A stretch of 64,000 nt of DNA from Lichenihabitans psoromatis (GCF_004323635.1 NZ_CP036515.1:682001-746000); one strand, 5' to 3'. Shown: positions 20,564 to 30,189, counted from the stretch's first letter. Notes: a model not told the origin generated them from the letters alone. Made by a program: numbers and translations.

Positions 20564-21594
20564 GTCGGCTTACCCGAGAGGACGGTCGTGTTGCGAAGAA
20601 TGATGCGGCCCGCTTTGCGTTCGGAGCGCGTATTCAGCAGGACGGCCGCGATGATGATGGCGCCCGAGATCGCCATCTGGGCGAAAGGGGAGACGTTCAC
20701 GACCGGCAGCGCGTTCTTGATGATGCCGAGAAATAGCGCGCCCAGAACGGTGCCGCCGACCGAGCCGATGCCGCCCGCGATGGAGACGCCGCCGATCACG
20801 CAGGCCGCGATGACGTCGAGTTCGAAGCCGGAGGCGACATCGACATAGGCCACCGCATAGCGCGACACCCAGAGGTAACCGCAAAGCCCCGCAATCGTCC
20901 CCGAAAAGCAAAACGCCATGAAACGCGCCCGACCCGGATCGATGCCCGCATAGAGCGCCGCGACCGGATTGCCGCCGGTTGCAAACCAAGCTCGGCCGAT
21001 GGAGGTCCGGTTGAAGATCACCAGCGCCAGACCGATCATCGCCAGCGCGATCCAGGACAAAACCGGGATGTCGAGGATCAACGCGCGGGGCAGGCCCAGA
21101 AAGGCGGGCGACATCTGGAAGCTGTTGACCCAGGCGCCGCCCGAGAGGACGAAGGCCATGCCGCGATAGATCGTCAATGTCCCGAGCGTGACCACGATGG
21201 GCGGGATGTCGAGCTTCCAGACTAGCAGACCGTTGAAGGCGCCGAGCGCCAACCCGAGCCCGAGCGCCACAAGAACCAACACCACGATCGGCATGTCCGG
21301 ATGCGCCGCGCCGAGCAACGACACGACCATGCCGGTGAGCGCCAGATTGGCCGCGACCGAGAGGTCAATCGACCGGGTCAGGATCACGGCCGCCTGCCCC
21401 AACGCCAAGACGATCAGGATTGAGGTATCGTTAAAGACATTGGCGAGATTGGCCGGCGTGACGAAACCCGGAAACCGAGCGGCAATCAGCGCCAGCAAAA
21501 TCGCGCAGGCCCCGAGCAGCAGGACCTCGCGCGGCAAACCCGTACGGCGGGTGCGGGCCGAGGCGGTGGCGGTGGGTGATGCGATCGCGCTCAT
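20560..21594 (-). CDS. rhaP: Rhamnose ABC transporter permease RhaP
   Basis: A 344-residue CUT2-class permease with the characteristic segments ILTRSIDLSVAANLALTG and IPPIVVTLGTLTIYRG, plus a helix-rich hydrophobic profile. It shares the fold of the next gene (rhaQ), with which it should form the membrane channel for rhamnose. ATG 21594 overlaps the end of rhaT by 4 bases, consistent with stoichiometric, coupled synthesis. Confidence 0.92.
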   Translation of the reverse strand: MSAIASPTATASARTRRTGLPREVLLLGACAILLALIAARFPGFVTPANLANVFNDTSILIVLALGQAAVILTRSIDLSVAANLALTGMVVSLLGAAHPDMPIVVLVLVALGLGLALGAFNGLLVWKLDIPPIVVTLGTLTIYRGMAFVLSGGAWVNSFQMSPAFLGLPRALILDIPVLSWIALAMIGLALVIFNRTSIGRAWFATGGNPVAALYAGIDPGRARFMAFCFSGTIAGLCGYLWVSRYAVAYVDVASGFELDVIAACVIGGVSIAGGIGSVGGTVLGALFLGIIKNALPVVNVSPFAQMAISGAIIIAAVLLNTRSERKAGRIILRNTTVLSGKPT

Positions 21595-23138
21595 GCGGCC
21601 TGCGCCATATTGCCGGTCGCGGCTCGGACGAGCCGCTCGGGCGTCAGGCCCTCCCGCTCAAACGTGCCCGCGTCGCGGCCCTCGCGCATCACCATCACGC
21701 GGTCGGCCATGCCGAGAATCTCCGGTAATTCGGACGAGATCATCACGACCGCGAGCCCCTGGGCCGCCAGTTCGCTCATGAAGGCGTGAACGGCCGATTT
21801 CGAGCCGATGTCGATGCCCTTGGTGGGCTCGTCGAGAATGATGACCTTCGGCTGCGTGGCGAGCCACTTGCCGATCACCACCTTCTGCTGATTGCCGCCC
21901 GACAGGGTACCGACAGGCTGCGACAGCGAGGCCGCGCGTAGATCGAGCCGCGACGCGTAGTGCCGGGCGAGTTCAAATTCCTCGGCGGTGCGGATGAAGC
22001 CGTTGCGTGACACTTTCCGTAAGGAGGCGAGCGTGAAATTTTCGACGATCGGCATGGCCAGCACGGCGCCGTGCCGGCCGCGCTCCTCCGGCACATAGAC
22101 GATGCCGGCCGCGACCGCGTCGGAGGAGGAGTGGATCGCGACCGCCTTGCCATCGATCGTAACTCTGCCGGACGCCGGTCGGGTGATGCCGAACAGGGAC
22201 TGGCACAGCTCCGACCGCCCAGCCCCCACGAGCCCATAAAGGCCGAGGATCTCACCCCGGCGCAACGTGAAGGAAATGTCGTCGAATTCGGTCGCGTGGC
22301 TATAGTGCTCGACCGTCATGATGGTCTCGCCGAGCACGACCTCGCCCTTCGGGAACACCTGATCGACGGTGCGTCCCACCATCATCTGCACGAGTTGGCC
22401 GTGCGTGACGTCGGCAAGCCGGCCGGCCCCGACGGTGCGGCCGTCACGAAACACGGCATAATCCTCCGCGATCCCATAAACCTCCTCGAATTTATGGCTG
22501 ATGAAGAGGATCGCCTTGCCCGCAGCCTTGAGCCGCTCGAGGATGCGGAACAGATCCTCCACCTCCTTGTAGGATAGTGCGGCGGTGGGCTCGTCCATGA
22601 TGACGATGCGGCTGTCGATCGATAGCGCACGCGCGATGGCGACGAGATGGCGCTGGGCGATCGAGAGATTTTTCAGCAGGGTCCGGGCGCTGATCGGCGC
22701 ATCGAGGCTATGCAAGATGGCGGTCGCGCGAGCGTTCATGGCGGCCCAGTTGACAAAGCCGAGCCGCGTCTTCGGCGCATGACCGAGATAGATGTTCTCG
22801 GCGACCGTCAAATCGTCGAACAACACCGTTTCTTGATGGATGGCCGTGATTTTGGCGTCTTGCGCGGCCTCGGCCGAATCGAACGCCACTCTTTGCCCGT
22901 CGATCAGGATGTCGCCGGCGTCGGGTCGATAGATGCCGGTCAGGATCTTGACGAGCGTCGATTTTCCGGCGCCGTTCTCGCCGATCAGCGCGGTGACGCG
23001 GCCCGCATGCAACGCGAGGTCGACCCCCTCGAGCGCTTTGACGCCGGGGAAGAGTTTCGAGATGCCGCGCATTTCTAGCAAAGGCGGCCGCAGGGTCGGC
23101 GGCGGATCGGCGGCGAGAAGATCGGACGGGAGAGACAT
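21591..23138 (-). CDS. rhaT: Rhamnose ABC transporter ATP-binding protein RhaT
   Basis: A 515-residue protein with two fused ABC domains, as usual for CUT2 sugar importers (RbsA/AraG type). N-terminal domain: Walker A GENGAGKST, signature LSIAQRHLV, Walker B IVIMDEPTAAL. C-terminal domain: degenerate Walker A GLVGAGRSE, signature LSGGNQQKV, Walker B VIILDEPTKGID. Such degeneracy of the second site is normal for the class. The gene is separated from rhaS by 120 bases containing a strong hairpin. Confidence 0.94.
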   Translation of the reverse strand: MSLPSDLLAADPPPTLRPPLLEMRGISKLFPGVKALEGVDLALHAGRVTALIGENGAGKSTLVKILTGIYRPDAGDILIDGQRVAFDSAEAAQDAKITAIHQETVLFDDLTVAENIYLGHAPKTRLGFVNWAAMNARATAILHSLDAPISARTLLKNLSIAQRHLVAIARALSIDSRIVIMDEPTAALSYKEVEDLFRILERLKAAGKAILFISHKFEEVYGIAEDYAVFRDGRTVGAGRLADVTHGQLVQMMVGRTVDQVFPKGEVVLGETIMTVEHYSHATEFDDISFTLRRGEILGLYGLVGAGRSELCQSLFGITRPASGRVTIDGKAVAIHSSSDAVAAGIVYVPEERGRHGAVLAMPIVENFTLASLRKVSRNGFIRTAEEFELARHYASRLDLRAASLSQPVGTLSGGNQQKVVIGKWLATQPKVIILDEPTKGIDIGSKSAVHAFMSELAAQGLAVVMISSELPEILGMADRVMVMREGRDAGTFEREGLTPERLVRAATGNMAQAA

Positions 23139-23175
23139 GCGGGTCGCGTCCAGTGAGCGGAAGGGATCATGCGAC

Positions 23176-23206
23176 GCATCCGGGCCGCGCGATGCGGACC
23201 GGATGC
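23176..23206 (-). promoter_or_regulatory. Intercistronic hairpin between rhaS and rhaT
   Basis: GCATCCGG (23176-23183) pairs with CCGGATGC (23199-23206). An inner CCGC/GCGG (23185-23188 / 23194-23197) extends the stem past one G-A mismatch around a GCGAT loop. It lies in the 120-base gap after the binding-protein gene. In ABC operons such elements often protect the upstream message from 3' decay or partly terminate, giving more binding protein than ATPase. The role is inferred. Confidence 0.55.
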
Positions 23207-23258
23207 CGAGCTTGATGACGTCTGCGGTCCCGACGCCTGAGGTCGGGCGATCTTCGGC

Positions 23259-24251
23259 TCAGAAGATCTTGGCGAACTCGTCGACGTTGGTTTTGTCGTA
23301 GACGAAGGGGTCGGCCATCGCGCCTTCGTTGCCCGCGTCGAGCTTCAGCTTGCCCATGCGACCCATCGGCAGTTCTGCGCCCGGCTCGGCCTTAGCGCCC
23401 TTGACGAGATCATAGGCGAGTTCGGTCGCCGAATAGCCGAGGTCGATCGGGTTCCAGATCGCAAAGCTCTTGGTGGCGCCCGCATGGACGGCACCCGCCA
23501 TTTCGGACGGAAGACCGAGCCCGGTCACATAGACCTGACCAATTTTGCCCGCATCCTTCACGGCCTGCGCGGCCGCCACGATGCCGACCGAGGTCGGCGC
23601 GATGATGACCTTGACGTTCGGGAACTTCTGCAAAAGCCCCTGGGTCTCGCGATAGCTCTTGTCGGATAGATCGTCGCCATAGACCGTGGTGACGAGGTTC
23701 AGGCCCGGATATTTCGGCAGCGCCTTCTTCATCTCCTCGATCCAGGTGTTCTGGTTGGTCGACGTGACGGTCGCCGACAAGATCGCGACATCGCCCTTGC
23801 CGCCCGGCAACGCATCGGCCGCCAGTTTCAAGCACATGTTGCCAATCAGCGCGTTCGACGACGGATTGAGGTGCAGCATCCGGCCCTCGGGCGCGACGGC
23901 CGAGTCCCACGAGATGACCTTGATGCCGCGCTGCATGGCGCGTTTCAGCACCGGCACGACCGCATCCTTGTCATTGGCCGAGACCGCGATGGCGTCGACC
24001 TTCTGGGAGATCAGCGAATTGATGACCTCGATCTGGCCTTCGGCGGTGGTCGTCGTCGGCCCCGTATAGACGATCTGAACGCCGCCGAGCTCCTTGGCGG
24101 CCTCCTCCGCGCCCTTGTGGGCGGCATCGAAGAAGCCGTTGCCGAGCGATTTGACCACCAAGGCGATCTTGACGTCGGCGGCATACGCCGTGCTAGCCAT
24201 CAGCCCGGCGATCAACGCCGATGCCAAGGCGACTGTCCTGAATGAAGACAT
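23259..24251 (-). CDS. rhaS: Rhamnose ABC transporter substrate-binding protein RhaS
   Basis: A 330-residue periplasmic binding protein (type I fold, ribose-binding-like). A Sec signal peptide is evident (TVALASALIAGLMASTAYA then AD). The mature part starts VKIALVVKSLGNGFFDAAHKG and contains the family segments ISQKVDAIAVSANDKDAVVP and VISWDSAVAPEGR. It delivers L-rhamnose to RhaTPQ. It starts 60 bases after the rhaR stop on the same strand and is followed by a hairpin before rhaT. Confidence 0.93.
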   Translation of the reverse strand: MSSFRTVALASALIAGLMASTAYAADVKIALVVKSLGNGFFDAAHKGAEEAAKELGGVQIVYTGPTTTTAEGQIEVINSLISQKVDAIAVSANDKDAVVPVLKRAMQRGIKVISWDSAVAPEGRMLHLNPSSNALIGNMCLKLAADALPGGKGDVAILSATVTSTNQNTWIEEMKKALPKYPGLNLVTTVYGDDLSDKSYRETQGLLQKFPNVKVIIAPTSVGIVAAAQAVKDAGKIGQVYVTGLGLPSEMAGAVHAGATKSFAIWNPIDLGYSATELAYDLVKGAKAEPGAELPMGRMGKLKLDAGNEGAMADPFVYDKTNVDEFAKIF

Positions 24252-24311
24252 GCTTGTCCCTCCCGTTCGTTTCCTCGTTCACCGTGTGATGCCCTCGACG
24301 CCGTTCAGGCG

Positions 24312-25124
24312 TCAGGCCACCGACGCCGATGGGTTTCGCGTGCCGACCATCTTTGTGTCGGCGATCACGAGTTGGAGCCCGATGTTCTCGACCATGGTAC
24401 GGGCCGCATCGGAGATCTGATCGTCTGTGATGATCGTCGCGGCTCGTTCGAGCGGCGCGAGGATCATGCTGGATTGGGTGGTGAATTTGCTGGAATCGAT
24501 CAGCAATACGAGTTCGTCGGCTTGGCGCATAAGGCGCTGCTCGGACTGGATGATGAGCGGGTCACCCTCCATGATGCCGAGATGCGATACGCCTTGAGCG
24601 CCCATGAACATGCGGCGCGCGCGGAAATGCGAGATCCCGTCATCCTCGAACGGACTGAGAATGATGTTCTGCTGGCGATAGACCGCTCCCGAGGGCAGGA
24701 ACACATCGCATTTGGAGTGGCGGAGTAGATGATCCGCGATACTGAACGAATTGGTCAGAACTTGGAGCCGCAAGCGCTGCAAGGGATGCACCATCTGAAA
24801 CGTCGTGGTGCCGCCGTTGATGATGATGGCATCGCCATCCGCGCATAGTCCTGCGGCCTCGATCGCGATCGCGCGTTTCTGCGCGATATTGATGGTCTCG
24901 CTCAACGCGACGGGGCGCACCAGCAATGAGCCGACGGCGGTCGGGTGAATCGATTCAGCGCCGCCCCTCACTTTGCGAAGACGACCCTGCAAGGCCAGAA
25001 CTGACAGATCGCGCCGGATCGTCGCTTCCGACGCCCCGGTCATCTCGACGATATCCCCGACGGTCGCGACCGCCCTGGTCTGCAATGCCCCGACGATGAT
25101 GCTGTGGCGTTCTCGCTCGTGCAT
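24312..25124 (-). CDS. rhaR: DeoR-family transcriptional regulator RhaR
   Basis: A 270-residue DeoR-type repressor. The N-terminal winged helix (ERERHSIIVGALQ, then TGASEATIRRDLSVLALQGRLRKVRGG, written in parts) is the classic DeoR DNA-binding unit. The C-terminal sugar-phosphate isomerase-like domain contains the ligand-site segments INGGTTTFQM and MGAQGVS. The start at 25124 (MHERERH) fits the family better than 25136. It heads the minus-strand genes and faces rhaD across a 276-base region with repeats that are likely its operators. The effector is probably a rhamnose catabolite, by analogy with Rhizobium. Confidence 0.92.
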   Translation of the reverse strand: MHERERHSIIVGALQTRAVATVGDIVEMTGASEATIRRDLSVLALQGRLRKVRGGAESIHPTAVGSLLVRPVALSETINIAQKRAIAIEAAGLCADGDAIIINGGTTTFQMVHPLQRLRLQVLTNSFSIADHLLRHSKCDVFLPSGAVYRQQNIILSPFEDDGISHFRARRMFMGAQGVSHLGIMEGDPLIIQSEQRLMRQADELVLLIDSSKFTTQSSMILAPLERAATIITDDQISDAARTMVENIGLQLVIADTKMVGTRNPSASVA

Positions 25125-25400
25125 CGGTCCTCCCATTCGTCGACGCTATGGAAGCCGTCATCCTGTGTCAATCAAATGTCGTCATTTTCTTTCTTTTTGC
25201 ACCGCAACATGACTGATCGTGACTGGTTTTGCATCGCACAAGGACAGAAATGATTGACGGGGGATCGGAATTTGAGCATACCGGATCGTAATAACCGTAT
25301 GGATTCCGTCGCAACTCGGCGAGACGACCCATCGCGGAGTCAGCCGGTCCGTCGTCGGACCGGCTCCGGGCCGACAAGCGGCCCATCACAGGGAGGCACC
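25125..25400. promoter_or_regulatory. rhaR-rhaD divergent control region
   Basis: GTCAATCA at 25168-25175 recurs inverted as TGATTGAC at 25251-25258, about 80 bases apart. Between them lies a direct repeat TGACTGATCG/TGACTGGTTT (25210-25229) with a 10-base period, one helical turn. These are candidate RhaR operators serving both promoters. A stretch rich in T (25183-25198) is also present. No gene fits here; the first 49 codons of the plus-strand frame before ATG 25401 are judged non-coding. Confidence 0.45.
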
Positions 25401-27503
25401 ATGGCTGACGCGGGCACACCACATCTGCTCGACAACAGGTGGGACGACGGCAAAGCGGCCGCGATGGACGAGCCCGGCCGGCTGCTCTACCGCTCCAATC
25501 TCCTCGGTGGCGACAAGCGGATTACGAATTTCGGCGGCGGCAACACGTCGGCCAAGGTCGCGATGGCGGACCCGCTGACCGGCGAAACCGTGACGGTCCT
25601 GTGGGTGAAAGGCTCCGGCGGCGATGTCGGCACCATGAAGCTCGATGGGTTCTCGACCCTCTACATGGACAAGCTGAACCAGCTCAAGACCATCTACCGT
25701 GGCCAGGACCACGAGGACGAGATGGTTGGGCTGCTGTCATTCTGCACCTACAATCTCAACCCGCGTGCGGCCTCGATCGATACGCCGTTGCATGCCTATG
25801 TGCCCTACCCGCATGTCGACCACATGCACCCCGACGCCGTGATCGCCATTGCGGCGACACGCGACAGCCGCGCCTTGACCCAACAGATCTTCGGCGACGA
25901 GATCGGCTGGCTGCCCTGGCGGCGCCCGGGATTCGAGCTCGGTCTCGACCTGTCGCGTTTCGCGGCCGACCATCCGAACGCCAAGGGCGTCGTGCTCGAA
26001 AGCCATGGCCTGTTCACCTGGGGCGACAGCGCCAAGGATTGCTACGAGACCACGTTGCGGATCATCAACAAGGCGATCGCCTGGTTCGATGAGCAGACCC
26101 GCGGCAAGGCCGTATTCGGCGGCGCCGTGACCCAGTCTCTGCCGGCCGACGAGCGCCGCGCCATCGCGGCCAAGATCATGCCGGAGATCCGTGCCCGCAT
26201 CAGCGGCTCGGAACGCAAGCTCGGCCATTTCGACGACAGCCAGACGGTGCTCGACTTCGTCAATTCGAAGAACCTCCGCGCTCTCGCGGCCCTCGGCACC
26301 AGCTGCCCGGATCACTTCCTCCGCACCAAGATCTGCCCTTTGGTGCTGGAGTTCGACCCGGCGAGCGGCTCGATCGAGACGGTCATCGCCGGTCTCGACA
26401 AGGCGATCGCGGCTTATGCCAAGGATTACGCGGCCTATTACGACAAGGCCAAGCACCCGAACAGCCCGGCGATGCGCGACCCGAATGCGGTCGTCTACCT
26501 GATCCCCGGCGTCGGCATGATCACCTTCGCGCGCGACAAGGCGACGGCCCGTATCGCGGGCGAGTTTTATGTCAACGCCATCAACGTGATGCGCGGCGCA
26601 TCCACGGTCGACACCTATGTGGGTCTGCCCGCGCAGGAAGCCTTCGACATCGAATATTGGCTGCTTGAAGAAGCCAAGCTGCAGCGGATGCCGAAGCCGA
26701 AGAGCCTCGCGGGCCGGGTCGGCCTGGTGACGGGCGGCGCGGGCGGTATCGGCCGAGCCATCGCGGCTAAACTGCTGAGCGAAGGCGCCTGCGTGGTGCT
26801 AGCCGACATCGACGAAACGGCTCTCGCCGATGCCGAAGCCACATTCGGTAAAGCCTATGGCGGCGATGTGGTCCGCACCGTCGTCATGAACGTGACCGAT
26901 GAGAATGCGGTGATCGGCAAATTCGCCGAGGCCAGCGTCGAGTTCGGTGGCATCGACATCGTGGTGTCCAATGCCGGGATCGCCTCCTCAGAGCCGGTCG
27001 AGACCACCACGATCGCCATGTGGGATCGCAACATGGATATCCTCGCCAAAGGCTATTTCCTGGTCGCCCGCGAGGCGTTCCGGCTGATGCGTCGGCAGAA
27101 GCTCGGCGGTTCGGTCGTCTTCATCGCTTCGAAGAACGGTCTCGCTGCCTCCCCCAACGCCAGCGCTTATTGCACCGCCAAAGCGGCCGAGATCCATCTG
27201 GCGCGCTGTCTCGCGCTCGAAGGCGCCGACGCCGGCATCCGGGTCAATGTCGTCAATCCGGATGCCGTGTTGCGCGGCTCGAAGATCTGGACGGGCGAAT
27301 GGCGTGAGCAGCGCGCCTCGGCCTATAAAATGAGCCCCGACGAACTCGACGACCATTACCGCAAGCGCTCGATGCTGAAACTCTCGGTGTTCCCGGAAGA
27401 CATCGCGGAGGCCACCTATTTCCTGGCCTCCGACCTATCGGCCAAATCGACCGGCAATATCATCAATGTCGACGCCGGCAACGCCCAGTCGTTCACACGC
27501 TGA
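25401..27503 (+). CDS. rhaD: Bifunctional rhamnulose-1-phosphate aldolase/short-chain dehydrogenase
   Basis: A 700-residue fusion. Residues 1 to about 430 form a class II aldolase/adducin domain that splits rhamnulose 1-phosphate to dihydroxyacetone phosphate and L-lactaldehyde; FGGGNTSAK and the metal-binding HVDHMHPD are seen. From about residue 435 there is a classical SDR: Rossmann motif TGGAGGIGRAIA, NAG motif (VVSNAGIA), catalytic Ser region FIASKNGLA and YCTAKAA (Tyr-x3-Lys). It should oxidise the lactaldehyde formed. ATG 25401 has GGGAGG upstream. Such fusions are typical of rhizobial rhamnose loci. rhaI follows after 23 bases. Confidence 0.95.
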   Translation: MADAGTPHLLDNRWDDGKAAAMDEPGRLLYRSNLLGGDKRITNFGGGNTSAKVAMADPLTGETVTVLWVKGSGGDVGTMKLDGFSTLYMDKLNQLKTIYRGQDHEDEMVGLLSFCTYNLNPRAASIDTPLHAYVPYPHVDHMHPDAVIAIAATRDSRALTQQIFGDEIGWLPWRRPGFELGLDLSRFAADHPNAKGVVLESHGLFTWGDSAKDCYETTLRIINKAIAWFDEQTRGKAVFGGAVTQSLPADERRAIAAKIMPEIRARISGSERKLGHFDDSQTVLDFVNSKNLRALAALGTSCPDHFLRTKICPLVLEFDPASGSIETVIAGLDKAIAAYAKDYAAYYDKAKHPNSPAMRDPNAVVYLIPGVGMITFARDKATARIAGEFYVNAINVMRGASTVDTYVGLPAQEAFDIEYWLLEEAKLQRMPKPKSLAGRVGLVTGGAGGIGRAIAAKLLSEGACVVLADIDETALADAEATFGKAYGGDVVRTVVMNVTDENAVIGKFAEASVEFGGIDIVVSNAGIASSEPVETTTIAMWDRNMDILAKGYFLVAREAFRLMRRQKLGGSVVFIASKNGLAASPNASAYCTAKAAEIHLARCLALEGADAGIRVNVVNPDAVLRGSKIWTGEWREQRASAYKMSPDELDDHYRKRSMLKLSVFPEDIAEATYFLASDLSAKSTGNIINVDAGNAQSFTR

Positions 27504-27526
27504 CAAAGCCCCGATCGGAGAAGTCC

Positions 27527-28828
27527 ATGGTCGATTTGCCTCTCAGCCAAGACCTCGTCGCGCGCCACAACGCCGAGCATGCCGCCGACCTCACGGCTGA
27601 TTACGACGCGCTCGGCGCCAAGCTGGCGCGGCGCGGCGTCGATATAGCGGCCATCAAGGCCAAGGTTGCAGTCTTCACGGTGGCGGTGCCATCCTGGGGT
27701 GTCGGCACCGGCGGCACGCGATTCGCGCGCTTTCCCGGTGGAGGCGAGCCGCGCGGTATCTTCGAAAAGCTCGACGATTGCGCCGTCATCAACCAACTGA
27801 CCCGCGCCACGCCGAACGTGTCGCTGCATATTCCGTGGGACAAGGCCTCCCCGGCCGAACTCGTCGCCAAGGCGAATAGCCTCGGGCTCGGCTTCGACGC
27901 GATGAATTCGAACACGTTCCAGGATCATCCGACCGATCCGAACCAGCCGCTGTCCTATAAATTCGGCTCGCTGTCGCATGCCGACCGCGCCGTGCGCGAG
28001 CAGGCGGTCGCCCATAATATCGAGACGATCGAGATCGGCGACGCGATCGGCTCGAAGGCTTTGACGGTGTGGATCGGCGATGGCTCCAACTTCCCGGGCC
28101 AGAGTCACTTCACCAAAAGCTTCGAGCGCTATCTCGAGGCGATGGGGAGCATCTACAAAGCCCTGCCGGACGATTGGCGCATCTTCTCCGAACACAAGAT
28201 GTATGAGCCAGCCTTTTATTCGACCGTCGTGCAGGATTGGGGAACCAGTTACCTGATCGCGCAGACGCTCGGCCCCAAGGCGCTCTGCCTCGTCGACCTC
28301 GGTCACCATGCACCGAACGTCAATATCGAGATGATCGTCGCCCGGCTGGTGCAGTTCAAGAAGCTCGGCGGCTTCCATTTCAACGATTCAAAATACGGCG
28401 ACGACGATCTCGACGCGGGTTCGATCGACCCGTTCCGGCTGTTTCTGGTGTTCAACGAACTGGTGGACGCCGAACAGACGCCGGGCAACGACCTCAATCT
28501 CGCCCATATGATCGATCAGTCGCACAACGTGACCGACCCGATCGAAAGCCTGATCCGGTCGGCCAACGAGATCCGTCGCGCCTACGCGCAAGCCCTGCTG
28601 GTCGACCGCCACGCGCTGGCCGGCTACCAGGACAACAATGACGCCATCTTGGCGTCGGAAGCGCTAAAGGACGGGTTCCGCATCGACGTCGAGCCGATCC
28701 TGGCCCAAGCCCGCGTCGATGCCGGCGGTGCAATCGATCCGCTCAAAGCCTATCGGGCCAGCGGTTACCGGGAGGCGGTTGCGGCCAAGCGCCCGGCCGT
28801 CAAGGGCTCGGGCGGCGGCATCGTCTAA
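27527..28828 (+). CDS. rhaI: L-rhamnose isomerase
   Basis: A 433-residue metal-dependent TIM-barrel isomerase converting L-rhamnose to L-rhamnulose. It belongs to the Pseudomonas stutzeri/rhizobial type rather than E. coli RhaA. Metal-site segments are visible: FSEHKMYEP, VDLGHHAPN and FHFNDSKYGDDD. An N-terminal region (VPSWGVGTGGTRFARFPG) matches the loop that distinguishes this type. It is co-transcribed with rhaD, and together with rhaK and rhaU it completes the rhamnose pathway. Confidence 0.94.
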   Translation: MVDLPLSQDLVARHNAEHAADLTADYDALGAKLARRGVDIAAIKAKVAVFTVAVPSWGVGTGGTRFARFPGGGEPRGIFEKLDDCAVINQLTRATPNVSLHIPWDKASPAELVAKANSLGLGFDAMNSNTFQDHPTDPNQPLSYKFGSLSHADRAVREQAVAHNIETIEIGDAIGSKALTVWIGDGSNFPGQSHFTKSFERYLEAMGSIYKALPDDWRIFSEHKMYEPAFYSTVVQDWGTSYLIAQTLGPKALCLVDLGHHAPNVNIEMIVARLVQFKKLGGFHFNDSKYGDDDLDAGSIDPFRLFLVFNELVDAEQTPGNDLNLAHMIDQSHNVTDPIESLIRSANEIRRAYAQALLVDRHALAGYQDNNDAILASEALKDGFRIDVEPILAQARVDAGGAIDPLKAYRASGYREAVAAKRPAVKGSGGGIV

Positions 28829-28846
28829 CCTCGCAGATCGGGGGCG

Positions 28847-29449
28847 TCAGTACGGCGTGCCTTGCAGCTTCTGGCGCTTCAACGCCGCCGCATACCACTC
28901 GAATTCATCGAGGAACCGATCGAGCGACTTGAGGGTGCGCTCGTCGGAGGGCGTGCCGTCATCGGCGAGCGCCTGCCCGATCTTCGGGATCGGCATGAGG
29001 CTCGGAATGCTCGGCATGCCGAGTTCGCTCAGCACCATGCGGAGTTGCATCGCGGCCCGGACGCCGCCGAACTGCCCGGCCGAATAGCAGACGATGCCGG
29101 ACGGCCGCCAGAAATACTCTTCCAAGAAATAGTCGAGCAGGTTCTTCAGCGCGGGCGGAATACCGTGGTTATATTCCGCGCTGACGATCATGAACCCGTC
29201 GGCCCGTCGATATAGCGTCGCGAGCCGTTCGAGGTTGTCCGGGGCCTCCCCCTTCGGATGCTCCTTGTACATTCGGTCGAGCAGCGGCAGTTGCAGCTCG
29301 AGGGGATCGACCAGCACCGCCTCGTGGCCGCGCTTCGTCAACTCGCTCATGAGGAGACGCGCGGCCTTGATGCCTTGCCGGTCGCGCCGCACCGAGCCGA
29401 GCAGCACCGGGATCGTCAGCCTCGTCGAGATCTCGGTCATGCGTGTCAC
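28847..29449 (-). CDS. NADPH-dependent FMN reductase family protein
   Basis: A 200-residue flavodoxin-fold protein. The phosphate-binding strand-loop (IPVLLGSVRRDRQGIKAARLL) differs slightly from the usual GSxRxxS. The family's central ISAEYNHGIPPALKNLLDY segment (here VSAEYNHG) is intact and positions FMN. Such enzymes reduce flavins, quinones or azo compounds using NAD(P)H. Its start overlaps the cutC stop by 4 bases, so the two are coupled. The physiological substrate is unknown. Confidence 0.87.
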   Translation of the reverse strand: MTRMTEISTRLTIPVLLGSVRRDRQGIKAARLLMSELTKRGHEAVLVDPLELQLPLLDRMYKEHPKGEAPDNLERLATLYRRADGFMIVSAEYNHGIPPALKNLLDYFLEEYFWRPSGIVCYSAGQFGGVRAAMQLRMVLSELGMPSIPSLMPIPKIGQALADDGTPSDERTLKSLDRFLDEFEWYAAALKRQKLQGTPY

Positions 29450-30189
29450 TCCCCTGAGGATGCGCGCTCACGCACGGCGCGGATGAGATCGGCCGAGGTG
29501 GCCAGCTTGGTATATTCGGGAACGCGCAACTCACCGCCCATGAAGACATGGGCGCGGCGTGGCACCATCGCGCTCGCGACGGGCTGCAGCGCCGCATAGT
29601 GGAGTTCGGTCGGCTTGGCGCCGGCGACGATCCGCTCGACGTTGCGCTCGGTGATGCCGCCGCCCGGCATAATGATGATCCGGTTTCCGGCGCGCTCGAT
29701 CAACGCGGTGATCAGCGGCAGTCCTTCGAGAACGGTCGCGTCCTGGCCCGAGGTGAGGACCCGGTCGACACCGAGGTCGATCAACGTGTCCAACGCCTCA
29801 AACGGATCGACCGTCATGTCAAAGGCCCGGTGGAACGTCACGCTCAGCGGCCGCGCCGCTGTGATCAGCCTGCGGCTGCGCTCGACATCAATGCGACCGT
29901 CAGCGGTCAACAGGCCGATCACGACGCCGTCGGCGCCCTCCTGCTTGGCGGTCTCGATATCGGCCAGCATGGTCTCGACTTCGTCGTCATCGAAGAGAAA
30001 GTCGCCGCCCCGCGGCCGGATGATGACGTGAAGCCCGATGCCATCGACGCGCCGCGCCTGACGGATCATGCCCCGGCTCGGGGTAATGCCACCCTCGAAC
30101 AAGGCGGCGCAGAGCTCGACCCGCTTGGCGCCCGCTGCGACGGCGGCCCGTACCGCCGCAACCGAATCGACACAAATTTCGACGATCAT
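29446..30189 (-). CDS. cutC: CutC family protein (copper homeostasis/TIM barrel)
   Basis: A 247-residue TIM-barrel protein of the CutC family, named for copper tolerance in E. coli although its molecular role remains unsettled. Signature segments: IVEICVDSVAAVRAAVAAGA, RVELCAALFEGGITPS, MIRPRGGDF-like (VIIRPRGGDF), VTFHRAFDM and RVLTSG. Start 30189 is selected because the upstream in-frame codons are poorly conserved and the first strand MIVEICVDS is the usual family start. Confidence 0.92.
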   Translation of the reverse strand: MIVEICVDSVAAVRAAVAAGAKRVELCAALFEGGITPSRGMIRQARRVDGIGLHVIIRPRGGDFLFDDDEVETMLADIETAKQEGADGVVIGLLTADGRIDVERSRRLITAARPLSVTFHRAFDMTVDPFEALDTLIDLGVDRVLTSGQDATVLEGLPLITALIERAGNRIIIMPGGGITERNVERIVAGAKPTELHYAALQPVASAMVPRRAHVFMGGELRVPEYTKLATSADLIRAVRERASSGE

